DNA of 64,000 nucleotides from Apricaphanius iberus (GCA_028564705.1 JAPXFQ010001955.1:310001-374000); one strand, 5' to 3'; shown: positions 32,545 to 45,100, numbered from the stretch's first letter. Translations and numbers: made by a program. Notes: generated from the sequence alone by a model not told the origin.

Positions 32545-34640
32545 CTCTCAAGGCATACAATTGGTCTAGAGACCATAGGACAATCATTTAAAGAAAACAA
32601 TAAATGAGCCCTTTAATTAGTTTTGTTGGGTGCAGTATACAATCTAATTTTGTTTCAGCACTCCTGCAACATCTTAAAGAACTCATCCATGTGTTTTAGT
32701 TTAGTCTAAAAGACAGACAGCTGAAGAACTAGGTAAATAGAGACATACCTACAATTTAAAAGTCCTTGAATTGTCTCACTTTAGCTGAGAGAACAGACTT
32801 TAAATATTTTTGCTAGTTTCTAAGTCACTGCATGGCTCAGCACCAAATTACATTCAAGATCTGTTGACAATGTCCCAGCCTTCGATACCACTCTGGTATT
32901 CTGGTTCTGCATCTCCAGACATACTTACTAACCCTCCCGATTTTCCCGGGAGACTCCCGAATTTCAGTGCCCCACCCAAAAATCTCCTGGGGCCTGCATT
33001 CTCCCGAATTTCTCCCGATATTTGACGGTGTCTCATATCATGTATACTCCCTGTTTCTAATGTGAGAGGGATCGAGAATAAAACGTGTTCTATTTTAAAT
33101 ACCTGAACATTTCTTCATTCCGGACATAAAAATCCATCACCTGTTAGGTGAAAGTTGCCGTTTTGAATCAAAAGTAGGTCGCCTACGTGATTCTTACATT
33201 TATGAGGAAAACAATCAGCACAGCACAGCAGCGAGCTGCAAGATTTCAGATGTCTTTGCATTTAGTCTGGCAAAAACCAACGTTAGTCTCAAAATCAACA
33301 AACTCATTGCCTTCTTAGTCTGCGCTGCGACCAAACTAAGAAAAATACTTTCTCACTCTCTCCAGGCACAGAGACTCCTACGAGTTTTTGGACTGATTAA
33401 TAGTGACTATTCCTAACTCCTAAACCGGTATACCGGTTCATACCGAAAACCGGTGTTTATTTTCGTTATTATATGAATTTTTAATATACCCCTATACCGG
33501 TGAACAGCTCAGACAACTTCCGTAATGTTTAATGAGGGGAAGTGTTTCCGCCAGGACCGATTTCACTGCTACACGCTCTTCACCACAGTGTAGAAAATAA
33601 CTCGTTTTTAACGAAGTACAGCTGCTGGCAGGAGCGAAGTACACACTTCTGATGAAGTTATTTCAAAAAAGAGGAGCCTCGTCTATAGTTTAAAAACTTT
33701 ATCAGGTTTAAAAGGTCAGATTAGAACCGAACGGCATACCTTTTACAAACGCTATTGGGAGTAAGCAGTAGGGGGAAGTTTTGAGCGCTATTTGACCGTC
33801 TGTAGGTAAACGTGGTCAACGACGGCAAAACCAGTAGGAATGAAATCATTATCGGTCAATATGTTTTACATACTATCTACGATACATCTGCCGTCTTTTT
33901 TCTGTTATCTGAATATTAACCAGCTAATAATTACATACGGTCACCAAGTTTATTTTACTACTTCTTTGGCAAAATCCGATCTGAGTCTATACTCTGCCCC
34001 CTAGCGGGATTCTTCAGTACTACATGCAAAGCAATTAGAAAATGTAATTTGTTGCTTGCGCCAACGTGAGGTTTAAAAAGTAAATACTTTCAGCCTTAGA
34101 ACATCAAGAATGTCTACTAAAATCATAATCATTTTCATTATTTTCATATCATTCACCTGTGTCTGGAAAAATCTATATGATGCAGTCCATATGGCAGTAA
34201 AATGGTCTTTTTAAATCACATTTTTATATTCTTCATTCTTATAAGATGATGTGGATATGAACTGTCTTGTATGAAAAAAATACCATAATACCGATATGTT
34301 TTTTAAAAATACCGTGATATGAAAATTTTGCCATACCGCCCACCTCTATGCTCTTCTTATCTGAAAGAAACTTCTGAAAAACTGCTGAAAAACAGTTCCT
34401 TTAAATCAAGGCTAAAGACCTGTCTGTTTAGAGCTGCCTTTAATTGATAAAGACTAGAACATCATCGAGTGTTTGTTTTTCCACCGATCACTTTTTTTCC
34501 CCTTATTTGAAATCTGATGGTTTTTGGGTTGTTGTTTTTTTGCTTGTTTACACGTTTATTTTCTTTCTAATCATGTAAAACACTTTGAATTGACGTTACT
34601 AAAAATGTTCTTTAAAAATAAAACCGCCTTGTCTTTCTAT
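32545..34640 (+). pseudogene. decayed L2-type LINE with hAT insertion, just before pik3cb exon 2
   Basis: Pieces of L2 ORF2 C-terminus are readable: SKSLHGSAPNYIQDLL near 32,815 and SRLKTCLFRAAFN near 34,400-34,445. They are followed by an L2-type 3' end (TGTAAAACACTTTGAATTG) near 34,575-34,600. The LINE is broken by a CTCCCGA-rich insertion (about 32,920-33,300) and by the hAT element at about 33,412-34,348. Confidence 0.5.
33412..34348 (-). mobile_element. hAT-like element of the TAGRGGTGGGCGGTATGG family
   Basis: Read on the minus strand, it starts TAGAGGTGGGCGGTATGG at 34,348 and ends in AACCGGTATACCGG near 33,430, like the element at 42,208-45,762. Shared internal blocks include the CCGTATGTAATTATTAGC-like and GCAACAAATTACATTTTC regions. 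It is about 0.94 kb, non-coding and non-autonomous. The exact left edge is uncertain and no clear duplication was seen. Confidence 0.6.
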
Positions 34641-34681
34641 GGATGTACCTCGCTAAAAGTCCTTCTTCTTCTCCTTCCCAG

Positions 34682-34910
34682 CTTTTATGGAAGCAGGCTC
34701 AGAACTTCCCTCTGTTTCCCTCCCTGGGCGAAATGGAGAGCCACATGTTCGAATGTGTAAACCAGGCAGCTGTGCACGAAGAGCTGGAAGATGAAACCCG
34801 CCGGCTGTGCGACGTTCGGCCCTTTCTGCCAGTCCTGAAACTGGTGATTCGTAACTGTGGAAGAGCTGAGCGCCTGCTGGACTCCAAAATAGGGGTGCTG
34901 ATTGGAAAAG
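34682..34910 (+). CDS. pik3cb: pik3cb second coding exon, residues 54-130
   Basis: The acceptor is a TC-rich tract ending CTTCCCAG at 34,681; the donor is AAAAG|GTATGG after 34,910. The exon translates as LLWKQAQNFPLF, then ESHMFECVNQAAVHEELED, ETRRLCDVRPFLPVLKLV and DSKIGVLIGKG. The ELEDETRRLCDVRPFLPVLKLV stretch is nearly the vertebrate p110-beta sequence and lies in the adaptor-binding domain that contacts the p85 inter-SH2 coiled coil. The exon is 229 bases and enters in phase 0, leaving one base that forms the glycine codon with the next exon. Its length and boundaries fit the preceding and following exons with no frame break. Confidence 0.95.
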
Positions 34911-36114
34911 GTATGGCTACGTTTCATGCAAGAGTTTAATTTTAAGTGTCAAATACTCACCGACTGTCTTAGTAAGATTTTTTAATTTAAAAAAATCTTA
35001 CAGGTTAGTAAGTAGTGCAGGAAGTCCAGCATACCTGACCTAAAGGTAGACAATATGAAGACATGACCAATATTTTGTAGTTTGCACATAACTTTTTTTA
35101 ATGCATAGTTTTCAGGTATTAGATCATTTATGATCTCAAAACAAGTACTCTATTATTTAGTACTTAAGTAGCCTTTTTACCACTTACTTTTTTACTCCTG
35201 AGTAATATTTTGGGTTACTACTTTCTACTTTTAAATTCAATTAAGTTTATATAGCGCAGATTCACAACAAATGTCATCTCGAGGCCATGCAATTCAATCA
35301 TATATTTTTTTTCAAATCAGTTTTAACGTTTCCTATTTAAGGAATCCCAGCAGATTCCATGAAGTAATTGACTTGTGACCCATCGATGCAGACTCCAGCC
35401 ACAGAAATACCTCACACTGAGCAAGAATGTAGCGAGAGAGGACAATCTCCTTTTGAACAGGAGGAAACCTGTATTATAAAGTATTGTTGCTTTTACTTGA
35501 GTACTATTTTGGCTACTCTACCTGCCTCTTCTAAAGGCGAGAGTTTTCCAGTGTCCTGGGTCCTTGTAAATGGCACAGGCCTTGGACACATAAAGATTTG
35601 GTCAGAATCTGGAAGCAGTGTTCTGTACAACCTGCAGATCAAGTAATTTGTTTTTTAGACTGGTGAATGAGTTTCAGTATCCAGTCTTGACAAAACAAAT
35701 GCAGTATCCTAAAGGTATAACTCAAGTGATCATAACAATTGTCTTCACACAAAAAAAACATGTTGAGGGAGGGATGAAACTCTGAGTCTAATAGACGGAG
35801 ACTTGACATGATATTGGTAGTTCAGCCCTGCTGGCTCCACTGTGGTCTCACACAATCCTTTAAAGCCTTTTGTTGAAGTAAAGCGGAATGGCACAGGCAT
35901 GTGTGGCTGGCCCTTCATCCTGCAGTGCACACCAGCTCACACTCATATGGGAGAATTATAAAAGGCTGTACATGGCATCATGTTATTATCAAGGGAGTAT
36001 TGTGCTGAATACTGTTGGTTTTTTTTGTTTTTTGTTGAAGAAATCAGAAACACCAATCAGATTATTTTGAGCTTTGCTTAAATATTGTCTTTTTTCTCTC
36101 CTGATTGCATTTAG
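34911..36114 (+). other. pik3cb intron 2
   Basis: This 1.2-kb intron holds a minus-strand L2 3' tail at about 35,235-35,360 (AAGTTTATATAGCGCAGATT and CACAACAAATGTCATC), related to the tails at 21,062 and 44,330. Open frames such as 35,368-35,646 have no support. Confidence 0.6.
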
Positions 36115-36344
36115 GCCTCCATGAACTGGATGCTATTAATGACCAGGAGGTGAAGGACTTTCGCAGTAAAATGTTTCGTCTCAGTGAAGAGAAGATGCAG
36201 CGAGTGCAAATGATGACGTGCACAGAGTGGCTGCAGGCCTGCTTCTCCCCGCAGCTAGAAACGTCAGCTTTTACAACTATCACAGATGGCCTCAATGACC
36301 GGCTAGCTGAACTTAAGGTCATCATCCACTTTGACCAGTCTCAA
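36115..36344 (+). CDS. pik3cb: pik3cb third coding exon, residues 130-206
   Basis: After the acceptor TGATTGCATTTAG the exon completes the glycine codon and reads LHELDAINDQEVKDFRSKM, FRLSEEKMQ, TEWLQACFSP and ELKVIIHFDQSQ; the donor CAA|GTAAGG is in phase 0. Human p110-beta has LHEFDSLKDPEVNEFRRKM and a VAVHFENCQ exon end at the same places. The segment covers the linker from the adaptor-binding domain into the first strand of the Ras/Rho-binding domain. The next exon (beginning near a VFSFQV motif in the family) was not found in the remaining 27.6 kb, so intron 3 is long or the following exons lie beyond the window. Confidence 0.93.
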
Positions 36345-36384
36345 GTAAGGGTCTACTGCCTAATGCCACACTATTGGGAATGCC

Positions 36385-36700
36385 AGAGATGCATGTAAAA
36401 GTATTTTTTCACATTTTGTTGCATTATCAAAGTGCAGGAAATTATGCCTTGCTTAGAAAATATACCTTAAAACAAACTGAGAAGTTTGGATTTTAATCAA
36501 CCTGTGTATTGTAATACAATGAATACAATTTTATCAATTGAGAAGTTAAAAAATTAGGAGTCCACCTGTTTCGTTAAAAACCTCAAATGCTCTGTTTCTG
36601 GCTTCAGAGACTTGTGAGAGAACATTAGAGAACAAGACCATAAAGGCCAAGCAAAACAACAGACAGGGCAGGGAGAAAGTTGTAGGATACGCTGTTGTTG
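36385..36700 (+). pseudogene. Tc1-type transposon 5' fragment
   Basis: The fragment starts with GTAAAAGTATTTTTTCACATT, typical of Tc1 left-end sequence. It continues with GAGTCCACCTGT and AGAGAACATTAGAGAACAAG, and reaches the transposase start region (an ATG decayed to ATA, then KAKQNNRQGREKV). No catalytic part remains. It lies only 40 bases past pik3cb exon 3. Confidence 0.6.
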
Positions 36701-36756
36701 TTTTTTGACAGGGTTATGTTGTAAAAAAATTACCCAAGCTTTGAGTATCTCATCTT

Positions 36757-37440
36757 TAAAGGTCCTATATCATGTAAAATCATCTTTTTTGAGCTTTTAA
36801 CCATGTTACATGGCTATTTCCTTCAGTTGAGTTTGTTGAGTTTGGGAAGTGGATATTAGTTGAACTGAGAGTCCTACTTGTGTGTTGAAGATTAACTCCA
36901 GATTACAATTTATATGTCTGGAAAACGAATACTACATAACGGCAAAGGAAACATTTTATAATGTATATGCCTATCCCAGACATTGAGAGATGTAAAATAG
37001 TATAGGGCTGCAGCTATCGATTCTTTTTGTAATCGATTAATCTAGCCATTTATCGATTCGATTAATTGGATAATTTATTTTACGTTTTTAAATAACCAAA
37101 ACAATTCATTTACAGTGAAAAATTTTCAATCAAGCATGTTCCTTTTGTCTATCAAAAAAACAAAGAACTCCAACATTTTGCTCCAAATCTAAGCCCATTT
37201 ACAGTATTTATTGTTTTATTTGACAAAATAACAGTCAACAGCAATAATGTAAGTTAATAAACCAAATAGTCCATCCACTTTTTTGTCCAAAAAGCTTTTG
37301 TGAAAAGTTGCAATGTTTTTGTGATTTTCTTCTTCGCCAATCACTTAAATTGTTTGAAAAGCAAGCAGCATTTGAGACGACATTGTCACATAAACCTTAT
37401 CAAAATAAAAAGCCTTTAAATTTAATTTTAAAAGATGAAA
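36757..37440. mobile_element. two DNA-transposon fragments
   Basis: About 36,757-37,000 (GGTCCTATATCATGTAAAATC .. GATGTAAAATAGTATAGG) is a copy of the element at 51,866-52,220. From 37,003 TAGGGCTGCAGCTATCGATT is a hAT-type terminus followed by about 400 bases of AT-rich sequence. Neither has a matching second end that I could place. Confidence 0.45.
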
Positions 37441-37799
37441 ACTCTAAAATGTGACCAGCTCAGATTGGGTCCCCACTAGAAGAACATCTCTGCTTTTATT
37501 TTGGTGCTACAGTCCCAGACCCACCCTGGGCCCTTTTAGCCCCTCTGTATTAACCTCCTGGATACACCCCTGCTCAGCAGTGCTGAACCTTAATCATCAT
37601 TATAAAAACTCACAGGAGTCTCTGTGTCAGGAGAGAGTGAGAACGATTTTTTTTTCCTTCTTACTTTGGTCGCAGCGCAGCATCAAGTCTGTTGATTTTA
37701 AATGTTTGAGCATTTTTTGTTAAAGATAGTGACGTTACTGTTTTCATCCGTCCACACGCAGATACTGAAAACAGAGAAAACGCAGTTCTCCACTTTGAC

Positions 37800-38575
37800 C
37801 AGAGTTTTTTAAAAGATTCGGTTTTTTGCCGACAATCTGCGTTTGAACCAGTGGAGTACTGTACCAGAGAGTCCGACCCAGCTCTCTAGACATTCCAGTA
37901 ATATTTCATGATCAACAGTGTCAAACGCTGCACTGGAGTCTAATAGTACCAGTACTGTGGTTTTACCAGAGTCAGTATTTGCACGGATGTCATTGAAGAC
38001 TTTGACCAGGGCTGTCTCGCTGCTGTGGTACCTACGAAATCCAGATTGATGAATATCAAAGCGGTTGTTCATTACTCGGAAGCGATTTTAAATGTTTGAA
38101 CACAGCTTTTTCAATAATTTTACCGATAAATGGGAGATTAGAAATTGGTCTGTAGTTTTGCATCAACGTGCTGTCTAGGTTCTTCTTCTTTAGTATTGGT
38201 TTGATAACTGGTGTTTTTAATGCCTTGGGGAAGACACCTGATAGGAAGGATGAGTTAATTATGTTGATCAGATCCGCTCTGATGGCTGGGAGGACCGTTT
38301 GTAAAAATCTTGTTGATAAGATATCCAAGCAGCAGTTGTCAGAGCTTAGTTTGTCAATAATTTCTTCACACCTTGATTGATTTATTATTTTGGAAATTAC
38401 TCATTTTCTCTGCATGGGTGTTAATTGGGCTCATAGTTGGTATTGGGGTTGAAGCTGATGTACTGATTGACCTTCTAATGTTTAAGATCTTTTCAGTAAA
38501 GAAGCTGGTAAATTCATTACAGGCCCTGGTGGAGTTTAGTTCAGGGGTACTGTCACTGAAGGAGGAGTTAGTCTC
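37800..38575 (-). pseudogene. L2-clade LINE reverse transcriptase fragment
   Basis: The minus strand encodes ACNEFTSFFTEKILNIRRSI, then DLINIINSSFLSGVFPKALK, KPILKKKNLD, NYRPISNLPFIGKIIEKAVF, a frameshift, then DIHQSGFRRYHSSETALVKV, VLVLLDSSAAFDTVDHEILL and GLSGTVLHWFKRRLS. These are the finger and palm motifs of L2-type RT, including the first catalytic aspartate in AAFDTVDH. The downstream YADD motif is missing because the copy ends at about 37,800. Confidence 0.75.
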
Positions 38576-38595
38576 TCCAATGTTGCAAATAGTGT

Positions 38596-38927
38596 CCTAT
38601 GTGGCAAGGTACACAAAGAGGGTCTGGGCAGGATTTGATCCCACGACTCCCGGGTGAGAGTCATGCATGCTAACCATTCAGCCAAAGGGATATCCCTGTG
38701 GTCAAGCAGCGAGGGCACATCATCTATCAGAGCCATAGTGACAGGACCTCCATTTGGCATTGCTGGCAGGATCCATGTGATACTAGTATTAAGTCCATGG
38801 ATTCGAAATTGGTGGCACCCTGCGCGGGAGCACGAGGACTTGCTTGTGATAAGTGGGCGAGAGATGAGACTCTCACCTGGGAGTCAAATCCCGCCTGGGC
38901 CCTCATTGTGTATTTTGCCACACCTAG
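38596..38927. mobile_element. foldback element with tRNA-like inverted ends
   Basis: Left CCTATGTGGCAAGGTACAC .. GACTCCCGGGTGAGAGTCATG and right AGACTCTCACCTGGGAGTC .. CACACCTAG are inverted relatives over about 75 bases. Each arm contains a tRNA(Glu)-like segment: in the left arm on the minus strand, TGGCTGAATGG (A-box-like), CTCTCACCC (anticodon-loop-like) and GGGATCAAATCC (B-box-like). The acceptor stem does not pair, so these are not functional tRNA genes. Confidence 0.55.
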
Positions 38928-38939
38928 CATTATTGTTGT

Positions 38940-39698
38940 TTCTGTGAATAATCTCAGAAAATGATTCCCTTGCGCCCTTTACTGTTACTTGATAGTTGTT
39001 CAGTTTCTCTTTATTTATCTCGTAATGAGCTGTAGTCTAGTTTTCTGCCATTTCCTCTCAGTGCGACTATTAAAAAGGCCATTCTACCATATGTATTTCT
39101 TTATTTTTTTAAGTAGTTTTCTCTTTGTTAACTCAGCCATTAGTCAGTTATCACAGTCAACCAATCTTCCAGTTGCTGCTGCTGGATCACCAGCATCAGT
39201 GTCTGATCCTTGTCATATATTGCTACCTTGTGGCCTTTAGGGGAACTGCCGCTCTGACTCGCACCAAGACAGAACACAGAGAAACAGACAGGCATCAAGA
39301 GTGCTAAAAGTTTCCAAACGTGTTGTGCGTGTATGAAAACCGTGAGTAGTCACATTGGAACAGTTGCGTGTAATGTTTCTGCAGCTTTGTGTCATGTTTA
39401 ATGCAAGATTTGCAATAGTTAGCGATAGTTTCGTTTTTGCTAGCTTAATTGTAAAGCAGCCCTATTATACTGCTGAATGTATGCTAACGGTTGCTATTGT
39501 TAACACTATTATCAACATTAGGTGTGAATGGGCTCGCTAACTGTTGTATGCAGGTCCTGTTAAAGCAAGTCTTATTTGTTATTTCATTAAGGACATTTGA
39601 GGAGCTTGTCACTCAGCCTTTTTTTAATGTTTTGTGAAAGTTGTAGTATCTTTTTAACTCAATGCATCCATATGCACAGTTTAATAGAGGAGGGACTA
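38940..39698. other. pik3cb intron 3 stretch, nothing recognised
   Basis: This is AT-rich sequence without repeats matched inside the window. Frames at 38,989-39,240 and 39,355-39,540 show no motif. Confidence 0.4.
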
Positions 39699-39772
39699 AG
39701 GCTACGTCCACACTAAGCCGATAAGGTTATACGGGGAGTTGGACGCCTAATGTTATCCACTAAACACCATAG

Positions 39773-41200
39773 ACTGTATAAAACAATGGACTAACCTTCC
39801 GGTACATCCCCCATAGGTTTCTGAAGAGCAAAACTGAGGCCAACTGGCGGTTCCCACTGCCTCCATGTTGTTCACTCGCCTCGTCACTCTCAGAAACTCC
39901 AAAAATGGGAAAAGAGGTGGAGCTGAGAGTGGCGCTGTGAGGCTGGGGGCGGAGGGTTAACGCTCCGAGCCGACGTAGCTACAAGCTAGTCAGAAGCTAG
40001 TCGAGAGCTAACTGAAGCTAACGTAGGCTGCAGCCAGTTTCAGCCAGAAGAACACGGTTGAGAGACTTTTACACCGTTTTTCAACAACGATCCGTTTAGA
40101 CGCAGAAACATCTCGAATAGAGAAAAAAGATCAACACGACCTGATATTGTGTTATTTCCATTACCATCGGAGGAGGTTGAGGACTTAGTCGGCTTATCTT
40201 AACAACACATCCAGCTAAAAGTAGTCACAAAGTCATCATGAAAATTCAGATCCCCTAAGAAAAATAAAAGGCTTTTGACTCACCTCACATTAGACATCCA
40301 TTAGTTTATGCCTCCAGCTGTGTTCCTCACACCAGTACTGATCTAACCAGCGATCATCCAGTTTGTCTAGAGTCCAACTCTGTAGTCTTCCAGCCTGATG
40401 TAACCGTCTCCCGCTCTTGAGTCTCGAAGTGCTCTACCTGACCAGGTCTGCCGCGGCGTCCTGGTCCTGCCTACTTTGCTGCTCTGCTGCTACCCGACCG
40501 ATCGCCTGCTCCAACTCGCGTGTAGAAAGAGATAAAAGCTCAGACCAGAACAGCATTCCTCTCTGCCACCTGACAGAGACACCCCAAGCTCGTTAAGCTT
40601 CAGCCGGTATGAAGCATAAACTTCTTGGACGGTCTGTTACTGTAATCAAAACGACAGCAAGCCATCTTGCCACATATAATAATTGCAGATTAAAATCCAA
40701 AACCGAATAAAAACTGCAGAGGCAACTGATAGTGGAGTTAACAAACACCAAATGACTGAAGTCTTTACGTTAGTCCCAGGCTGTGAAGAGCTTCCCCGTT
40801 AGCAGAGGGGGACAGCAGACTACGGAGCAAGCTATTAGCTACAGTTAGCCACCATTAGCCACCAGCGTTAGCCTAGATGGACCTGTCAATCAAAAGGACA
40901 CGCCTCTAATTATTCATAATTTCAAGATTAAATTACAAATAAACTGAGAAGTTAGAAAAAAATTCACCCCCCTCAGAGTTGTCATGATGGTAAACCTGAA
41001 CTATCAAACCTAAAATGGTTTTTTGAACCAGGCTTTAAACATGTTTATTTTTGCTGTAAAGTTGGCCTTTTTAACATGGGAGTCAATGGGAAATTGCTCC
41101 TTTTTGCAGCCAGCCCCCAGCGAATGAGGGCTCAACTGCAATTTTTGTCACTTCCGCGTCGGCTTCACATTCTGCGGGCGGAGTTTGCCACTTGCAACAC
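39773..41200. mobile_element. 1.4-kb insertion with non-inverted ends, flanked by AACAC
   Basis: Comparison with the related remnant at 16,870-16,900 shows where the host element is interrupted. The insert runs from CATAGACTGTATAAAAC at 39,778 to GTTTGCCACTTGC at 41,195, with AACAC on both sides. The ends are not inverted complements. The insert contains the blocks GGGAGTCAATGGGAAATTG and CACTTCCGCGTCGGCTTC, which I remember as recurrent in fish genomes. The class is undetermined. Confidence 0.5.
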
Positions 41201-41458
41201 AAGCATTTACGCCCCATTTAAGGTCCCATGATTGCGCAATCCCATACCGACCTGTGCAAATACTGGGCATGCGCGAAAAGATGAACGAAACACGCGTATA
41301 ATCTACGTGACGCCAGCGCCTACATAATATACAAGAAGCTCTACAGCACAGTACAAATGTGCTTGTCCCGTTAACCGACGAGAACAATACCTGCTCAGAA
41401 GAAGAGAGAGTTTTTGGTGTGGACAGACGACGAGATCGATTTATTACTCTGACCTCTA

Positions 41459-41711
41459 TATGGACTGAACTTATATAGCGCTTTTCTAGTCTTACTGACC
41501 ACTCAAAGCGCTTTACATTGAAGCCACATTCACCCATTCACACTCGCATTCATACACCGACACCCAACATGGCTCGGTAGGACAATGTAGAATTTGGGGG
41601 TTAAGTGCCTTGCCCAGGGGCACATCGACATGTGACTGGAGGAAGCTGGAATCGAACCTACGACCCTCTGATTGCAAGCCAACTACTCTACCACTGAGCC
41701 ACAGTCGCCCA
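41459..41711 (-). repeat. tRNA-derived SINE
   Basis: This is the inverted copy of the family at 22,447. The minus strand has TGTGGCTCAGTGGTAGAG (A box) and AGGTTCGATTCC (B box), and ends in the CGCTATATAAGTTCAGTCC tail. It is well preserved and lies inside the element at 39,699-41,964. Confidence 0.8.
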
Positions 41712-42199
41712 CTCTCCACTGTTGTCTTTGTCTGTAGTGTCGTATTGTTATTGACGCAGCATTCATTGACGCCACTTCCTTTCATTATCCGGGGAAGCTG
41801 TCCACACTAGCTCGTTTAGCCGTTGAATTAAGATTTACACGGCTCTCTTACGGCTAATAGGCCACAGACCTTAAACGAAAGCCGGGTTAGTGTGGACGAT
41901 AGGGGAGTGTAGACTAAATAATTATACGTTTAAGGCATTATCCGGCTTAGTGTGGACGTGGCCTAATAGTCTTACTGTCATATGTTACATGATTATTTTA
42001 TTGTTATCATTTTAGAACCACACTTTAATGCACATTGGAAATAGGGCTGGGCAAAACAATTATTTTTGCAATCGATTAATCTAGCGATGATTTTTCAAGG
42101 TATCGATTCATCTAATGATTAATTTTTCAATTCGATTTGATTTTGATTCGATTATCAATTATTTACCCATTATTTAATTTGTATAGAAATTGGAAATTA

Positions 42200-45100
42200 A
42201 TTTATGTTAGGGGTGGGCGGTATGGCAAAATTTTCATATCATGGTATTTTTAAAAAACATAACAGTATTACGGTATTTAACGGTATTTTTTTTGCCATAC
42301 AAGACAGTTCATATCCACATTATCTTATAAAAATTAAGAATTTAAAATGTGCTTTAAATAGCTCATTTTACTGCCATATGAACTGCATCATATTGGGTTT
42401 TTTTCTAGACACAGGTGAATGATATAAAACATTTTAAAATGATTATGATACTAGTAGACATTCTTGATCTAAGGCTGAATATATAATTTTTTTAAAACCT
42501 TACGTTGGCGCATGCAACAAATCACATCTTCTAGTTGCTTTGCATGTAGTACTGAAGAATCCCCCTAGGGGGGAGAGTATAGAGTCAGACCGGATTTTGC
42601 CAAAGAAGAAGTCAAATAAACATGGAGACCGTAGGTGATTATTATCTGCTTAATATTCAGATAAAAACAGAAAAAAAGACGACACAAGTATCGTAGATGG
42701 CATGTAAAACATATTTACCGCTATTAATGATTTATTTTCTACGGGTTTTGCTACTGTTGACCGCGTTTACCTACAGACGGTTAAATAGCGCTCAACACTT
42801 CCCCCTACTGGTTACTCTCAATAGCGTTTGTAAAACGTATGCCGTTCGGTTCTCGTCTGACATTTTAAAGCCGATAAACTTTTTAAACTATAGACGAGGC
42901 TCCTGTTTTTGGGAATTACTTCATCAGAATTGTGTGCTTTGCTCAAGCCAGCAGCTGTACTTAGCTAAAAACTTTATTTTCTACACTGTGGTGAAGAGCG
43001 CGTAGCAGTGAAATCGGTCCTGGCTGAAACACTTCCCCTCATTCCGGAAGTTTTCTGATCTTTTCACCCCAATGGCCGCTGGCTGCTCTGCTTTGTGACC
43101 GCATACCCTGGAGGCCGCCATTGCTCCTCGATTGCTGTAGTACCTCCATTTGGCAGCTAGGCCCCATTGAAAAGCATTGTACTTTAGACACGTTAAAAAC
43201 AATTTTAATGCCTGGTGCCAATTTTTTTAAAACTTTCTATTGCTACATATTGTTCCTGAGATAACGCTGGGCTAGTCAAAAACATAGGCACCAGGCTGGT
43301 TTTCGTAAGATAATTTTTTGAAATCTTGCATAATTAATGAGGGGGCAGGACTTTGATTGACAGGCTGTTTTGTTGGACTTTAATTATAGTAACACTACAT
43401 TTTAATAATTATTTCAAGTTACTAGTTCTTACCTTTTGAGGTTTGAGAAATAGGAGAACCGTCGGAGGAGCGCAGATACGGCAGCAGTCAGGCATGGGCC
43501 TATTAGCCTTTTAGCTTAGCTATCCAAGTTTAGTATCAGAGCTAAAGATGGGGGTGATTACGACCAAACTACACGCCCATACACGCCCGTGATGGCAGAG
43601 TCTACAGTGAAGCCCCTATGCCCTTTTTAGGAACATGCTTCGTCAGAGCTGGGGAGGAGGAGTCTGTGAATCCGCCATGAATTCCCCAATGAAAGTGTAT
43701 CATTCTGGTAAACGGTGAGGAGTGAGGAGGCGCTGTCTATTCTTTTTTACAGTCCATGATTCACACATAGACATATATACGTAGACTCCCCCGGAGCTAA
43801 TTTGGCCACCGCTGCGATCCGTCAGCGTCGCCGCCATATTGGATGTGGTAAAGCTGCGCTGTAAACTAATACAAGTAAATAGACTTAATTATATGAAAAA
43901 CCGCCTTTCTACAATTACATTTATTTTAATACCTCTTATTTATTTCTTCACACATTCACTGCTATACATGAGAAACTGTTAGGGACCGAAATTCATATAT
44001 TTAATCTAAAATAAGAACTTTATTGTCCAGCACAGAGTGTGGCTGTCACACGTGGAGAGGTCCACAATGACTCTCCCTCCGTTAGCCACTCTCAGCCTGT
44101 TGTCATTTATAATCTACATTTAATATGTACATTTCAACATATCTCTACGTTTATTCCAGATAGTTTTTCTTATCCATTTTTAAACATTATTTTTACATTC
44201 TTATTAATAAGTGTACAGTACAAAGGGGAGTGTTGTATTCCTTTCCCTGTGTTTAACTGTTGTCTCCTAATATTAATTAATATTTTGATTTGTGAGAAAC
44301 TGGGTATGAAAAGTAAAGTTGTTTTTAATTGACTCATCGCAATCTGCTGGGATTCCTTACATAGAAAACTTTTCACTGATTGGAATGATTGAATAATTGG
44401 ACTGAAATGACTTTCGTTGTAAAGTGCTTTGAGATGACATTTGTTGTGAAATGGCGCTATATAAATAAAAGTGAACTGAATTGAATTTTCTATGTATTGG
44501 TTTTTATTTTGAAAAACCTATGTTGAGCTGCTAAGGAAGCCACAACTTAATTGTAAACTAAAACCAGCTGTGTTAACAACACACAGCATGGCTGAAGTCC
44601 TAGCAAGCAGGTTAAAGAGTGTTGGGAACCTTTCTAACAAAACTGAAGGAAAAGCCTTTGTGAAAGGATTGAAGGAGAAACACAGATTCCCTTTTTTTTT
44701 AAAGCATACAGCCAATGAGGTATTTATTTCTTCATTTTCTAAATTATTGTATTTATTGTATTGTTCTAGCCTAGGCAAGGCAAGTGTATTTGTAGAGCAC
44801 AATTCACTACACAACAAACACAAAGCAATTCAAAGTCCTTCACAGTTGCATATTTTAAGAAAACAGATAAACAGAAAAAAACATCAACCTAAAAAATTAT
44901 TAATTACAATAAAAAGCAAGAGTGCAGATAAAATACTTTCAATTATCATATGCTTCTAACTGTAAGATCGTTTGTATTCAGTTTCATGGTTTGGAAAAGG
45001 TATTTGGAAGGTCTGAAAACAAGACTGAGGAATGAAAGACTTTCAATAGGCCTGTAAAAGGAATAGCTTGCATCTGTTTTGCTTGGAGGGAGTCACACTG

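Larger units (their letters stand above)
39699..41964. mobile_element. DNA transposon with AGGC(T/C)ACGTCCACACTAAGCC ends and nested inserts
   Basis: The left end AGGCTACGTCCACACTAAG and right-end complement AGGCCACGTCCACACTAAG are near-identical inverted repeats. Subterminal blocks match the remnant at 16,380. Two insertions sit inside: a 1.4-kb element (39,778-41,195, flanked by AACAC) and a SINE (41,459-41,711). No transposase was found and the superfamily is unknown to me. Confidence 0.6.

Noticed and set aside
38600..38930. tRNA(Glu) genes on both strands
   Set aside because: A- and B-box-like motifs are present but the acceptor stems do not pair; the two copies are the inverted ends of a repeat.
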